Assembly: GCA_029582165.1 (NCBI GenBank)
Contig: CM055880.1
Location: 9,322,721 to 9,386,720 of the forward strand
Length of the DNA stretch: 64,000 nucleotides
Reading direction: 5' to 3'
DNA from: Portulaca oleracea
Lineage: Eukaryota; Streptophyta; Magnoliopsida; Caryophyllales; Portulacaceae
Part shown: in pieces, positions 32,098 to 46,500 of the stretch
How positions within the stretch are numbered: position 1 is the stretch's first letter
Layout of the letters: each line of letters opens with the position of its first letter
Notes under the pieces: model-generated
Databases searched by the model: none
What the model was told of the DNA's origin: nothing
Seen by the model: the letters and a program-made list of their open reading frames with translations, nothing else
Position numbers and translations under genes: made by a program

Positions 32098-32326
32098 CTG
32101 CTTCTGTCCCATTTTATTTGTTCATCTACCTAATTTGAGAAGACCAATGTGCATTGGTAATTGAGGTGAAAAATTTGTTATTTACCCAAACTAACCCTAC
32201 TTTAATTGAAGATATGTTAATTAAGGGTAAAAAATGAATTACGGTTGTTGGGATTGTAAATGGGACAAATATTTTGGGAAAAAGAAATTAGGTGAAAGGA
32301 CAAATATTTTGGGACGGAGGTAGTAT
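32098..32326. mobile_element. Stowaway-like MITE, diverged
   Basis: Left CTTCTGTCCCATTTTATTTG, right CAAATATTTTGGGACGGAGG followed by TAGTA. Internal inverted symmetry is weaker than in its relatives. Confidence 0.5.
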
Positions 32327-33267
32327 TCACTTATACTTACATGTTATTCACGCTCAATAACATATTTGTTCACTCATATCTACCTGTTGTTCGTTCTCAA
32401 TAATATGATTGTTTACTCATACCAACCCAGAACATATGGTTCAGGTGCATGTAATATGTATTGGTTGGTAACTAATACTTATTATCGTAATAGAAAACTT
32501 AATTCTTGTTCTTTACCTCTAATAATCTATAAAATTTATTAGTAATTGTCTATTTTGTAGAAGTCCAATGAACTAAAAGAAAAGAAAAAAAATGAGGGGG
32601 AAAAGAGTAACAGGGGAAGCTTAGAAGTTATTTTGGGCGCACGGGGATGATGAAGAACAATCATTTTACACAAACAATGACTTAAAAGTAACATGAAAAT
32701 CATCACCTAATAATATAATAAAATAAAAAATGATAAGCAAAAAAGTTAAAGCCAAACACCCTCCTTAATCAAGTTAAGCTTAAGCTACTTTGAGGGGACA
32801 AATCCCTCTTTTTTAAAATCTTAATCCCTCTAATTATTTTTGGATTGTTTGGCTTTTTCAGAAAGTGATATTGTGTCCTGAGTTGACTCACTGAGCTACC
32901 ACTTCATTTATTATTTTATTTGTTTTATAGTTTATTTATTGTTTTATAAGAATAGTTATGAAGGGTGGAAGTTGGAGTTACTGGGCCCCTCTCAAAAATT
33001 GGTCCAAAGGGTGAAAACGACTTCAAAAATTAGATGCTTTTAATGGGGTGGTGTTGTGTTGGCCCATTTTATATTTTTATGGGGTTTTTATTGTGATTCT
33101 GGCAAATTTTGGAGGTAATAATGCAATTATTATTTGGTAAATGTACCTAACCTTTGATCGTCGGATCCTTATATTCCATGAAAAGTAAAGAGACAACATG
33201 CTTTGTTAAAGCTATTTAATTCTTATTCATGGAGATGCCTAATCTAAAGCATAGCTTTGATTTTGGG
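32327..33267. other. Intergenic, nothing recognised
   Basis: AT-rich sequence without coding character, tandem array or RNA-like fold noticed. Confidence 0.4.
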
Positions 33268-33462
33268 TCTAGGCCTGGTTCTTTTATATGATTGGCTGCG
33301 ATGCGGTGTGGAGGAAATATGGTGAGTTGGGAAAAGTTGTGGTGGATTGTGATGGGTTGTGGTATATTGTGGTGGATTGTGGTGGGTTATGGTGGAATAT
33401 GAAAAGTTGCGGTGCGGTGTGCCACCGCAGCCTGCCAGCCGCATAAAAAAACGTGGCCTTAA
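33268..33462. mobile_element. GTGGT-rich MITE, second copy
   Basis: Ends AGGCCTGGTTCTTTTATATG and CATAAAAAAACGTGGCCTTA are inverted repeats, with GTGGATTGTGGTGGGTTATG in the body. Same family as 18447-19003 but without the nested Stowaway. Confidence 0.65.
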
Positions 33463-35058
33463 TATCATATTAACACATATTTTAGTCTAAGACTGTCTCA
33501 CGTAAATTTATTATGGGACGAAGTTCTTGAATGATGACTTTTTTAAAATTTTATTATAATTAATACGTGATAGTTTTTAATATAAATCTAGTTAATAATT
33601 TATTAAGGGGTGACTTTTAATAGAATTATTTTCAAATAAATTAATAGTCGTTCCTATATTCATGAAAGTTACTACAAAGTTGCATGTCTCGGGATAGAGT
33701 TATAGTAAGATAGTCTCTCATAAAACTTACCATTATATTAGGAAAAGCAAGGGTTTTTCTCCTTAATGTCTCTCAAATTTTATTCTTATTTTATCCTTTA
33801 CTCATTGGGGTGGTGTTAGCAAGTCAATTCCTTTATAAATTAGTGGTGCTTGACTTTATCTAATTTTGGAGGGATTGCCAGTTCTTAACATTGGAGCCTC
33901 CGTTGTCAAGTTCATATCAAGGGTTCAAAGTTCCTTCTAGTTTCCCAAAGCCGTTCCCGGGGGTAGGCCCAACGGGGGTCTACGACAACGGCGAAATTAT
34001 GGGGAGTAAAAAAGGGGCCTCAACCTAACTACTATAAAATTATTGTAATGCAAATTGTATTGTATCAGATAATTTATCACAGTGGTTGTCATGGGTATTT
34101 TACTGTGATTCAATTGCCGATGTCAGCGATTTGATTTGCTTGAAATTTTGTCTGACCTTATTTAACTTATCATTATGTGTTACGTACGACAATTTTCTAA
34201 GATCAAACTCCTACTATTGATGTTTGTCCATCGTCTAGTTTATGTTTGTTTATCCCAAATTTTACTCCAAAAATTTATTTTCCTCCAAAATTATTTTCTT
34301 TCTAGTGCCCCTTGCTTAATTTATGTACTCGATAAATTGTTCGTTTTTTTAATACCATTTTAGCTAGCTCAACATGCTTTGTAAATAAAATAAGGAGAGA
34401 AAGAAGGGGTTCATATGTCACTTTGTAAAAAAAAAAAAAAAAAAAAAGCTTTTTGGAAGTGTCTATTTTGATAGGGAATAGTAATGATAAATTTTTCACT
34501 AAGTTTTCACAAAAGAACCACATTTTATAAATGGAAAAAACATTATTGTTCACATGTATATATGCATTTTGACTAAATTCTTAGTACCGTTGTTTATCAT
34601 GAATATTGACGCAATTTTTTAAAAGGACCCAATCTAAAACATGGTCTACTATGTTGCCCGGGGCCCCAAAAATATCATAACCGAGCCTATAGTTTCCGAA
34701 TTCAATATCATCCTCATCTTCAACTCAAGCCTCTCCATCAGCACCACGCCACGCTCCAGATAGTCTCACATAAAACTTATCAGTATATTAGGAGGGTTTC
34801 CACAAATTTTTATTTGTTTGTACTAACCGTTGAATGTTTGTACGAATATTGCCAATGGTTTAGATTAATAGTTTCAATAAGAATACTCGTAAATTAGTTG
34901 TGATGACAAGAAAACTAATTTTAAGATAGTTAACTCTAACAAGTTCATTATTTTGCATTTTCAAATAATGTTTTTAGACCCAAAATGTTAGTAAGCAAAA
35001 ACATACAAATTAGTTCTTTTTATGAGGCAAGTAAAATTCAATATGTTGAACCCCTATT
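33463..35058. other. Intergenic, no gene
   Basis: AT-rich. An A20 tract lies near 34428-34447. A short GC-rich patch at 33940-34010 (CCGTTCCCGGGGGTAGGCCC) is out of character with the flanks and may be a transposon remnant. Confidence 0.4.
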
Positions 35059-35205
35059 TTTTTTTTTTTTGAAAGAAAGCCGCCAAATGAGCGGACTAGC
35101 TATTATTCATTGATAATCGAGAAACATCATCAAGGGCCAAGGATAGAATTTCCTCGGGTCCCTCCTCCGACCAAAAGCGTAGAGAGGTGTTATAAGGTAA
35201 ATGGT
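35059..35205 (-). mobile_element. LINE 3'-end fragment
   Basis: Minus strand ends in a poly(A) run (plus-strand T's at 35059-35070). Just upstream are CTAGTCCGCTCATTTGGCGG and a GGCCCTTGATGATGTTTC stretch, the style of a plant LINE 3' UTR. No coding part and no target duplication found. Confidence 0.4.
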
Positions 35206-35353
35206 ACATGTAAGTTTTTCTTTTAAAGTATCTTATCTTGATTTTTGAGTGAGATTTAAAAGTTCTTTTGATTGAAGAGGTGAGTATGTACCACTTTATT
35301 CATGAAGATTTCTTCAATTGAAAATCTGAGTTGCCTAAGAAATCATGAAGGGC

Positions 35354-35566
35354 TATACTTTGCATATTTTTTTTTATATAGGTAAATAGTTTAATACATT
35401 GGACCTCTATTTGACGTCAATTGCCCAAAGCTTAGCCCCCTCTCCTACTTGCAACATTCTCCGAAATGGTAAGAGAGAACGCCCCCTAGAATTCAAACTC
35501 CGGAGGTAAAAGGTAAGAAAAGGACTTCATACCACTAAGACAAGATTAACATTATACTTTGCATAT
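35354..35566 (-). mobile_element. SINE with 14-bp TSD
   Basis: Perfect repeats TATACTTTGCATAT at 35354-35367 and 35553-35566 bracket a minus-strand element of about 185 bp. Its head has TTGTCTTAGTGGTATGAAG (A box) and CCGGAGTTTGAATTCTAG (B box), about 35 bp apart, and its tail is an A-run. This is the structure of a tRNA-derived SINE. Confidence 0.78.
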
Positions 35567-38162
35567 ATATGGTTCTCTAAGTATGACTTTTTCAAAGTCA
35601 ACTTTCTCTCTTCATTTTGGTGAATTATTGGTTCAATAAGGATTAGGTTTACTAGTTAATTAGCAAATTCTTATGTTAATTGAATATCAAAAGCAACCCT
35701 CCAACGAAAAGGTGGATTATGTTGGAAATGAGGGACATGAGCACAATACAATATTAGCTAGAACAACTTAATTGAGGCTCAAATAGAAATGTTGAAATTA
35801 AAGAATAAGGTTAGAATTAGGTGAAAGTTGTTTAGGAGCAAGTGTAATCACTGATTAATGATAAGTATATTTATATATATGGGTTGAACAAACACATTCC
35901 TTATCTAAACTAAATGAATAAGTACCTTTTATTTTTATTTTTTCGCGTTAAAATACATCAAAAATACTATAGTGATCTGTAAAATAGCAAAAACAACAAT
36001 AAAAAAACACAAGACAAAAACCCCAATGATTAAAGAAAATAGCCGAGGAAACACAAAAATACACAACACTAAACAGCAACATCGAAATCATGCCAAAGAA
36101 AGAAACGAAGATAAGACTTCACTTCTTTTCATCATTATAACCTTCAAACCACACGTCTCTCTCACTCTGACCATCATTTTAGTATTGTATGAAAAATAAT
36201 GTCACTAACTTTCATCAACACTTAAAAACTTAAAAAGATAAAATTACTAACCAACTAAACCCCCACTACTTCAATAAATTAGCAAGTAGTTTTCTGTGGG
36301 CTATGGCATTGAATGTATAGCTACGGTTGAGTGCTTATCTACGATGCATGATGGTCCATGGACATACAAACGTGATGACCTTGACATCTGTATTTGGTAA
36401 ATTTCATACAGATTCTTCCAAAGCTGAAAATACAAATTAAAGCTATACAAAAGAATAAGAAACCTTTTTCTGGAAAACAAAAAAAGATAGTAGAGTATGG
36501 AGTATGGAGTATGGAGGGACCAAAAAATGGTGAGAAGTAAATGGCATGATTTAGCATTTTGTTTGATAAAAATGATGAGAAAGAGAATAAGAAAAAGTAG
36601 TTAGGAGTCAACAAGAGCAGGTTCAAGTTCTAGTGTCGTCTATCCATACACATGTTGCATGTACCACAACTCATTAAGAATATAAAGATTCTCCCATTTT
36701 GTTATTATCGATGTGTCCCATGTAATATATGCCATGCCCATCCCACATATTGCTCCATCCTCAAAGTGAAAGAAATGTTACATTGACCTCTATTGCGTTT
36801 ATACTTGCCAAAACTTATGGCATTTGAAGCCTCATCCCAATAATCCTTATTCAAAATGACATATGAAATAGGGCAATTGAAAAATAGACTTAAAATCTAA
36901 ATCGACCTAAAACAAATCTTATGTAACTTAAATTTCTTACAATATTGTTTAGTTTTCTAAACAAATTTATTGAATCTAACATTTGTTGTTCCAAAGTGGA
37001 CTGATAGAAAACTATCAAATCCAAACTAGACCGACTAGTTCAACTGGCCTAAAACATAGCAAAATTTGAACTTAACTTGAGACATAACTAAATCGAATAA
37101 CTTGTTTGTTGGGTTTAATTGCATATGGATAATGTTGTTACATATGGTAGGAGAATAGGAGACGAATAAACTATACGGTCTCGCTCCCCACTCTTCTGAA
37201 ACGGGAGCAATGCTTTGTTAAGAAGGCAATGGCCCTACATTAAGGGTCCCTCATCACCTGTCTGCCCGAACAACATGACGAAAGTAAATCAGGCTAACTC
37301 AAGGGCAAGGCGAAGGCGTTTGGGTCTAGAATCGAACCTGGGACCTTACATTCAAAAATTGCATCTCTCGCAGAAATCAGACTTGATCGAGTAGATAGCA
37401 ACTCTGATTGCACTTTATTCAGTTATTGCAGATTTGCACTTTATTCATTAGTGCCGTAGACCTTCCAACTTTTTAAAAAACGATTTCAAAAAACCAATTT
37501 TGTTAAAAGAAAATGAACATGTCTTCACTGATTTGGATGGTGGCAAAATACCACAATTTCATCTGTTTGTTAAAATTCAGGCATACTCTGTGAAGGCTTT
37601 GCAATTGCAGAACTCTGTATTACCAATCATTCAAATCTATCCAGTGTTTGAAGGATAACATTGCCACTATAATTTCCATTGTATCTTACAGCAACAAATG
37701 AACATCGACTAAAGGGTTATGTAATGTAAGTGTACATCTACTTTTGGCGAGGTAGAATGCCAATTTCTGCCCATTGCTGCCAAAGAAGCAAACTGTGAAA
37801 TCACATGTCCTATAACCTGCACAAACCATGCATCATACCAACACCTATTGAGTAATGGTACAAAATAGGGAGTCCCCAATATGCGCAATGGTCAAGCTCT
37901 CTCTACATGAGTGTAAGCGGTCTTTCGGCAATGCACTTCTCCAAAATGTGCTCAAATGTTGAACCTTCTCAGCTCCATCTTTGCTTTTGGCCTGAAACCG
38001 GCGGGACAGAAAACAACACAAGTCAACCCACAGGAACAGGTAGGCTTGTTCATAGCATACATCTTGTTTAGTTCGACTAAGTTTCCAGATTTCAATGGAT
38101 TTTCTGTTGATTTTTTTTTCTTTAACAATATGTTGAAAAGAGCTCATTACCCTCCTAAACAG
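35567..38162. other. Intergenic; possible second SINE and QSOX 3' flank
   Basis: No gene. Near 37150-37400 the minus strand carries GGTCCCAGGTTCGATTCTAG, a good tRNA-type B box, without a clear A box, so a SINE remnant is possible. TGCACTTTATTCA occurs twice at about 37409 and 37434. 37800-38162 is the probable QSOX 3' UTR. Confidence 0.4.
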
Positions 38163-40478
38163 TCATATTTTCTTTAAAGAGTGTAGATGTCTATACTTTC
38201 GACTCTTTTGCTGTGAGCGCCAGAAGCAAGCGAGGGCTCCAAATGCACAGCTTGCAAGGGCAATGGCCAAAGCTGCTCCAATTGGCACAACTACCGCGTT
38301 AGGAGCCGTCACCTCTTCAGTATGAATGTGCTGGACCGTCTTGTTTGTCAGACTGTCATCACTTGCGATCAAAGATACCAGCATGTTGCCGTAGTATTTG
38401 GTCAAGAACGTGAACACTTCATCCTTGTTCCAGTTTGTTTCGTTGCTCTCATTATCTTTTGGCTTCAGTGGGAGATAACAAGCAGGGCAGAGCTGCTTTG
38501 GGGGCCAAATCATCTTTGGGTACTTGGGGTCACCGGTTCCCATTGTGGTTTCCTCTTTCCGAAGCCTTTCATTGACCGTATTGTGCGCACTCCATAACCA
38601 AAGGGCGAAGTCCTGTGTTTTGTTGAAAGGATTAGAGACGCTGCAACAGAAAAGCATAAGTCAGAAACCCAAGGCAATGCAACAGGTTCAGAAGAAAAGA
38701 GTTTGCTCTGAAGCAAAATTTGGTAAAATCTTAAGAGGATCAACCTCGAACACATCTCATAGAAATGCTGCCGACATTCGTCACAGATGAAGAAATTGTG
38801 AATGAAATCGCAAATGCTTGTGAATGCCATGTGGGCCTCTTCATCTTCAACCCTCACAGACACCGAGTGCAACAGAACCCACAATCCACAACTGCAGGTG
38901 AGAAGTGTTCCAGTTAGTTAACAAACACACACTGCAGTCTGCAGAACATCAGATGGTATAACAGTAGAACACAGAACAGATTTTGACATTGGAAATTCAA
39001 AAGCCAGGGTGAATCCCTGCAGGAACAAGAAATAGCTTTTTCATATTTTATATGGCAGTAATGCCACAGAGAAATCCACCCTATCCATTTGACACTAAAC
39101 CCATATCTCCAAAATACAGAGAAGAAACTCCCCAATTGACCTGACCATCTCCCTTCTCGGAGCCTCTTTGGAAAGCGTAGCTGGAATATAAATATAATGG
39201 GGATTGTGATAGTTCTAATACCTGACAATTATTTTTGGTGATTGACTTAATGAATACAATTGAGAAGAATTAGAACCACCCAAATTTAAAAAGGATGAAA
39301 TCTATCCCTCCCTCTTTTGTATTTTTTCAAAAAAAGGGAAATAATCTTAAAATCTCTTTGCATCCTCTCCCATTCACTGTGGGGCCACACTACCATCCTC
39401 TCCACTGGTAGACAGTTGGTCCCATCTTTTCCGGCGAAGAAAGTGACGGTCTCGGGGAGGGAGAGAGAGAGAGACACAGGAGACAAACAAGCACAGGCTT
39501 AAGGAGTCCGGCAACGTTGACACCATCACCAGTGCCTTCACTTCACTAACAGCGGAAACAACTCTGCCAAAAGCCTTTCATTTTCGACCAAGAAAAATAC
39601 AATACTCTGTCACATAAATTTGTTCCTAGTTCCTTTCGAGGAAAGTCTAAAACCAGCACACATTAATAAATAATGATAAAAATAAAAAAGAAGAAGAAGA
39701 AAGAAACAAAGAAAGAAAGCAATGTCCCTAAAAGTCTTATCCTAATATTAGTGCACAAAACAACATTCTCACAATTTTATTTTCACAGCTAAGACTAACT
39801 TTAGAGCATGGTATTTCTTTTTATTACCAGTTTCACATATTATATGTTTCTCTGCTATCAGTTCCAGTGGCAGAATCCTTTTCTTTGTGGCTCTTTTTTT
39901 TACTTTCCCTTTTTTTGGGGGGGAAATGGGGGGGGGGGGGGAGATGGGGAAGATGCACAAGGATGAAGAATTACCTAAAGCCCCTTGTATCATTCCTACT
40001 TCCTCGGCAGAACATCTGCAATGTCAAAGAAAGCCAATATTTAAACAAAGTTGAAAGCTTAACACTTAAGCAAAACTGCATGTTTGGCAAAAATTCAAAA
40101 TTTTCACTGGATTCCTCAAAAAAAAAATTAAAAAAAAAAAGACGCTCAACTAGCTGGTCACAACTAGCAAGGCTCCATCAAGGGTAATCCCCCCCCCCCT
40201 CCCAAGAGACCAGAAAATGCATTGCAGTTGATGCAGTGTTTTACCTCAGCCTCCTGAGACCTGACCTTGTACTCCACCTCCTGGATAATAATTCCCGAAT
40301 GTTTGTGAAAGGTATGCATAGTATTATTGAGAAAATCCAATTAACTCGTATTTCTTCACCATAAATTATGTAACTTCTACACCTGTACCCCCCCTCAAAT
40401 ATGTCTCACTATCGGTGCCCAGACTATCATTCGCCTCAAAAGAGATGGCAAATATATCCCCCCCCCCCTCCCCCCCAC

Positions 40479-40510
<32 letters not shown>

Positions 40511-43500
40511 TATATCTCTTTCCTCAACTACGCACACTAACTCCTATAGTCCAAACTCCAATGCAAAGGCATACCTCTACATAGACATCTGGAAACATAA
40601 AAACCTATCAGATCCTTCCCAAAAAGACACTGGAATTTCTTTTACAGTTAAAATCAACATTTGTGTTAAAAGGCACCAAGGGATGACCATCCACATAGAA
40701 AGCGGGGGAATTTCTTCTATTTACAGCCCTCTAGTCCAAATGAAAATTTCCACCATATTATTGCCTCGGTCACATTTTTCAATATGAAATTCATTTTCAA
40801 CGAACATTCAAATCACTCAATCTTGATAACTTTGCCTGGCCCTCCCCTCCTACATTGGAAGGCACACATATCCTAACTGACCCCATTGAAATCATTAACT
40901 GGTTCATTATTAGTAGAAAGCCTCTCATAGCTGTCTCCAGATTGACATTGCCAGCTTGAATGGTAAACAAATAAATGGAAAGAATATGTTACACGCTGTG
41001 CAACAAAGTCAGCCTTCCCATCTAGACAAAAGCTTTGCTTTCCATCATCGGCCTTCTTTCACAGTGGGCTCATTACTGGTACATTGATTATCCACAATAA
41101 CATCTAGCTGGGGTCTTTTAAACTACAATTTTGAAATTGAATTTGAAACATAATCTGATGAGAGCAATGACCTTATCCACCAAAGGTCAATCCAATAAAA
41201 CATCACTATTCTGCTCCACAAAATGTGATGTACACATACTCATTTTCAGCCAACTATTGCTAGTTAATGAAAGAACATGTTCACGATCACGAAAGTAAAA
41301 GTTGCGATACATCATATAAGTCTTTAATGCTCCTGAACTTATGAATCCCCAAAAAGAAGCCTAACAGCAGACATTTGGAAGATCTCAACTGCCTTTGTCC
41401 ATAAGGATTCAAAATTGAGCACCCATTTCCACAACATGTCCCAAACAAAAATATGTTCATGAACAATCTAGCATTCCTCTCCAAGTAAAGAGAACATAGG
41501 ATGGCAAGGAAATCATCACATCAAGGAATTGCCATGTTTCTTTCCTTCTCCAAGCCAAAATAACTCAACTACAGCATGATGAGAAATCTGACTTGCGTTT
41601 TCATAAACATCAATCAACTTTTTCAACAAAAGCACAGCAACAGAGCAACTCATAGTGGAAAGGAAAAAAGGAAACTAAGTGCTTGCTTCAGTCCACACTC
41701 TTTACAGGCATCATTTGATAGAATGCTGCCAACAGCATGGAGTTCTTGCTTTCACTGCCAACAGCATGGAAGTTTTTGCTTTCCCTTTAATCCCTCCCCC
41801 TCCCAAGTACGGTAACCGCATGAGTATGTAAGGGGGACTTTCCTACCCACACAACCCCCCCCCCCTCCTCCTTTGAAAAAAAAAAGTGGAAAAAGAAGAA
41901 AACAAAAGAGAAAACATCAGATGTCACAATGGCAATCTAAGCCTCAGAGCCTGCATGCTGAAAGTTAGGGGCAACGACTATCAATTACTAGTTAAATACC
42001 TGTCAAAAACACGTCTGCAAATATTTGAAAAGCGTGCATTTTTTAAATGACCCAGGTGAAGAAGCTAATCAAGTAAATAAGGCAGAAATAAAAGTAGCAG
42101 CAATCAACCCAGAAGATGATGTTGGTTTCTATTTCTTTAAAAGAGAGCCATCATAGAAAATTGATGAAAGACTAAATTACATTAAAATACTTAACCGAAA
42201 GAAACAGATCTTGAATAGAGGTTCAGTTTACCCAGGGTCCAGGTACAAGCTTCCAAGAAAAATGTTCTATATCCATGAGTCCTTTTTCTATCACTGACAC
42301 AAAAAAGAACTAGATTATACAGAAACAGTGGAACACCAGACAATTTCCCACCAAGAATGTCAATCACGAACCAAACCTCTCCATTCTACAGCAGCATAGT
42401 CTACAATAAAGCCAAAATACATAATGATCTCTAAAAGTTTTACCATCATGTTAGCAAAGACGTAAAGAGACATAGATCATAAAAAGGCTTGTTACATAGA
42501 TGATAGATGTCACATCTGGTGCTCTGCACTCACTTCCCCATATGTAAAATGTTTTAGACAGCATAATCCATAAATGGCCAAACCAAACCCTCTAATGTTT
42601 TGACAAAAAAGAGAAGGCAGAAGTCCCCAGTAATGATCGCCAACCTCCAAGACATCCAATTATAAGACTAATGGAACATGAAAGAGGAAGCAATACTTGA
42701 ACAGTTAAACAAGACACCACCTCCCTAAACTATACAAGCCCTTATCTTCGTGTTTTTGGTTCTTTTAACCATTCCAACTCTAATAGACTTCACCGGAGGT
42801 TAAAAAAGGACTTCGACCAAAGACTTTCATGAAAGCAGTTTCTGTATTGCCCAATCTCACAATGCAGGTAAACTATCAAGAGTATGCTGAATGCTAACCC
42901 CAAAAGATTTATCCTAGAGACAGGAACAGGAATGCAGAAAACCTGAAGGAAAGAAATGACATCTGGAGAACTCTCAGCATCAATTATATGAATCTAAATT
43001 CTACATTTGTCATCCCCTTTGGAAGCACCATACTGAACAAAATAGCTATAAACAGTTCAACCTAAAGAGATAGGACAACAGATTAGCCCAAAGCTAAGGC
43101 ATCCTGAAGAATCAAACCATCTCTACATAACATCATCAACTATAAGCAAGAAACAAAGCAGCTGACCAACCACAAAGTCCATTCCTGGGAAGGGGGGGGG
43201 GGGGGGATGCACGGATAACCCTCATCCAACATTCACGAGATAAATTCATTTAAATTCAGCACATGAAAGTGGTCCTCAATGAAAATCATCAATTTCACGT
43301 GTTGTTTTTTTGATGGGTGATCAGTTATGTTAAATGACACCAAAGGGATGTCACCCAAAAAAGAAAAAAGGAGGCTTGAACAAAAATACAAAGTGCCTCA
43401 ACCCCTTAAGCTCTCTACACTAGTCTTATCCACAAATCCAAAAGATTGAAAATCATGGATTTCGCGAGTCAAAACCTCAAGGGACCTCCCCCTTCCCCCA

Positions 43501-46500
43501 AAACCCCTCTCCTCAAGGGGAAAGAGAAAAGAAGCATGAAAAGGCCCTCCAAATCAAGACCAAAAAAAAACTAATATAAAGGAAAAGAAAAAAGAACCAT
43601 CCTTGATGAGTGACAATGATTTCCAACATGATAAAATTTAGAGCTTTAAGAGAAGCACCCACCCAATATCCACGAGGAACTTCTTCTCCACAAATTTGAA
43701 AACCCTGAAGTGCACTCTTTGCCTTCTCAGAAAGCCCTTTGTCTTCATTTGCTGTCACAATTTTTGAGGGATACAAATCATCAAAGTTCACAAGAATCTC
43801 AGCACCTCCTTTGCGGCATCTGCACCAGGCACAGAGGAAACATTAAGGATTTAAGGCACATTCAGTGAATAGGATGAGTACACCAAATAACCTACCGCCG
43901 AGAAGGATGATGAGCCACCAGAAGCTGAAGGAATCTTATAAGGGAAGCCCTGGTCCCTGCTTTGATCATCTAAAACATGAATATGACAAATAATCAGAAT
44001 CATTCAGCAGAATAAAGAAAAATAAAGGTACCAAAAAAAGAACAGAATGAGTTTAGCTACAAATTAGATGGTACCTTATGTCTCAAAATAATATCAAAAG
44101 CAACTGAAGTAGCCTCCTCGATATCATAAATTGCTCGTGAAATCTGTTATCCAATGTATAATAAAGTATCAATATAACAAATCAGGAAATCACATAGAAA
44201 ACTATAAAACATTGCACTATCACACAAGAGTCATCTACTAAAACCTGTCCTGGGTCTGAAGCATTTGATTGAAGATGCTCGTGTTCATATTTCCGATCCT
44301 TCAGGCCAAATGAGCTGTAAAAGACATCCAAGAATCATTCACTAAGACATATCCATAAAATTAATGAAAAAGCATAATTCATATTGATGAATGATGAAGG
44401 ATGGTGAAGACATTGAAATAAATCCCAAAGAGTCTCCTTCAGATTATCGTATAGGCAATGGGCAGTATAAAAGCTGAGCATGGGTCATTGCATTTACTGT
44501 CTTGCAGCAGAAAGTGGAATCACAAACGAGCACATACAGATTTTTTTTTTTTTTTTTGTTCTTTTACTAAGCAAATTTACCCTCAAGTTTATTACCAAAC
44601 ATTTGAACTCATCCTAAGCTAGCTCATTATTCCCTTTCTTTCTTTTCTTTATAAAATAACAATTGGCCAGCCTAGCAACAGCAGCTGTTCAGGAGATGTA
44701 GGACTGCACAAGGGGTCGAAAAGCTATCAGTGACCAAACTTAAGTGGAAGCTATGCAATGCATTAAGATCAATTGCGAACTACACAAATCAGATGATCTG
44801 CGAACAAAGTTCACAATTCCACAAACTATTGACATCTCATCGGACGGGGGTTCAGGGTCCAATGTGAACTCTAAAGTGCATAAACTGGAAGAGATGACAA
44901 CCAAATCAAGGAAACAGATAAAACTATGGTAAATATTGTCCAGAAAGGCAACCTGTTATTTGGGGTACGGGTGTGGAGATGATGACACATTATGGGCAGC
45001 ATATTTATCTATAGTGTGATTCAGTCCTACACACCCTCCAAGTGAGGTGGACTTTCACCAACTAGTCCATTCCTTGATGGCTCCAGAAAAGTCAACTTAA
45101 ATCAAAGAAAATAACTTTTTCATTGTATTGCTTTTTCCATATTTGAGAATGCTTTCCAGTTTTGGGAAAAAAAAAAGTGGAATAAACAGAAAAATTACAA
45201 GTTTTCATGGCTTAGAGGGAAAAAGAAAATTCAATGGAAATCAGATGTCCAACAAAAAAGGAGAAGGTGCCTTCAGACCAAGACAGAGGTAAGGTGAGAA
45301 AAGGTAAATAAACAACCAATATTATTTCTTATTGAGAAGCCATTCAAAGACCATAACAGGGTAAGCCAATCATGGAAGCAACTTTTGGTCCTGTAGATCA
45401 ATGAGCTATAAGTTGAACATCAACTGTGCAAGCAAATAAGTGCGCAGATTAGATCCGAACTCTACGTTGTGAAAATGTTGTAGAGTTGGAGTCGGTTCTT
45501 AAGGGTGATAGAAAATTGGATTTTTGGATTTGTTGATGATATTATCGATGAGAGCTTGAGACTTGAGAGCATGGATCTTTCTGTACTTACCCCCCTTTGA
45601 AAATGGGGGACATTCCCTTATCCTAGCAATATTTCTTTAGATTACTATCTGGATTTGTTGGTAACTCCTTAAGGTTGCCAACAAAGGCTTCAGTTCCATA
45701 CACCCTTCATCATTGACTCTATAGCAAGCCAACCAAGGCATGAAATGCCAAAAATAAAGGGTATAGATGAAACTCTCCTAGACAAGTTTTGATGCCCTCA
45801 AAAACTCTATGGTCTCTCCCTCCAAATACTCCAGAAAAATCACAAGTAAACATAGGGGGTGTTTGGCTACCCAACTTTTTGGGTAGCTTTTGGGGGCATT
45901 TGGTGCCCGGCTTTTTGAATGGCTTTTTGGAGAAAATGGCTTTTTGGAGGGTTTTTGGCTGTTTGACTAGTCAATATATTTATTTGGGGTGTTTGGTAGG
46001 TTGGCGAATTCAACTAGCTTTTTCCCCCCCAAAAAGCCAATTTGTAAAAAGCTACTATGAGTAGCTTTTTGTAAATAGCTGTTGGCTTTTTTATATTTTA
46101 AATTACCATATTGACAAACTAATTCACAAAAATTACAAAAATTGTCATCAAAATAATTTAGGTTTAGTTCTTTTTATCTATTTGCTTTTCCTATTAATTT
46201 GGATAAGAGACTCATATTGTCATTATGGTTTATGTTGACAATGTAGTTACTAATTGATTATACATATACCTATCATTTAGAATAATATAATTTAATTTCT
46301 ACAAATAAGTTATAAAATATCTAAATTAAATTGTAAAAGTACATCGGGATAAAAAATAAACTAAAAATGAATATAAAATCATAATGTCAAACCTAAAAAT
46401 GAATTACAATATGGACAAAAAAACCTAAAAGAGAATTTAAAAAATCATAATGTTAAAAAATACTAAAAATAAAGCCAAGGGTACAATTGGAAATCAGGAG

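Noticed and set aside
37150..37400. A tRNA gene
   Set aside because: A B-box-like GGTTCGATTC is present but no cloverleaf, anticodon arm or A box could be formed; a SINE remnant is more likely.
41725..41785. 28-bp direct repeat (TGCCAACAGCATGGA) in QSOX intron 8
   Set aside because: A two-copy local duplication with no link to coding or regulatory structure; common in introns.
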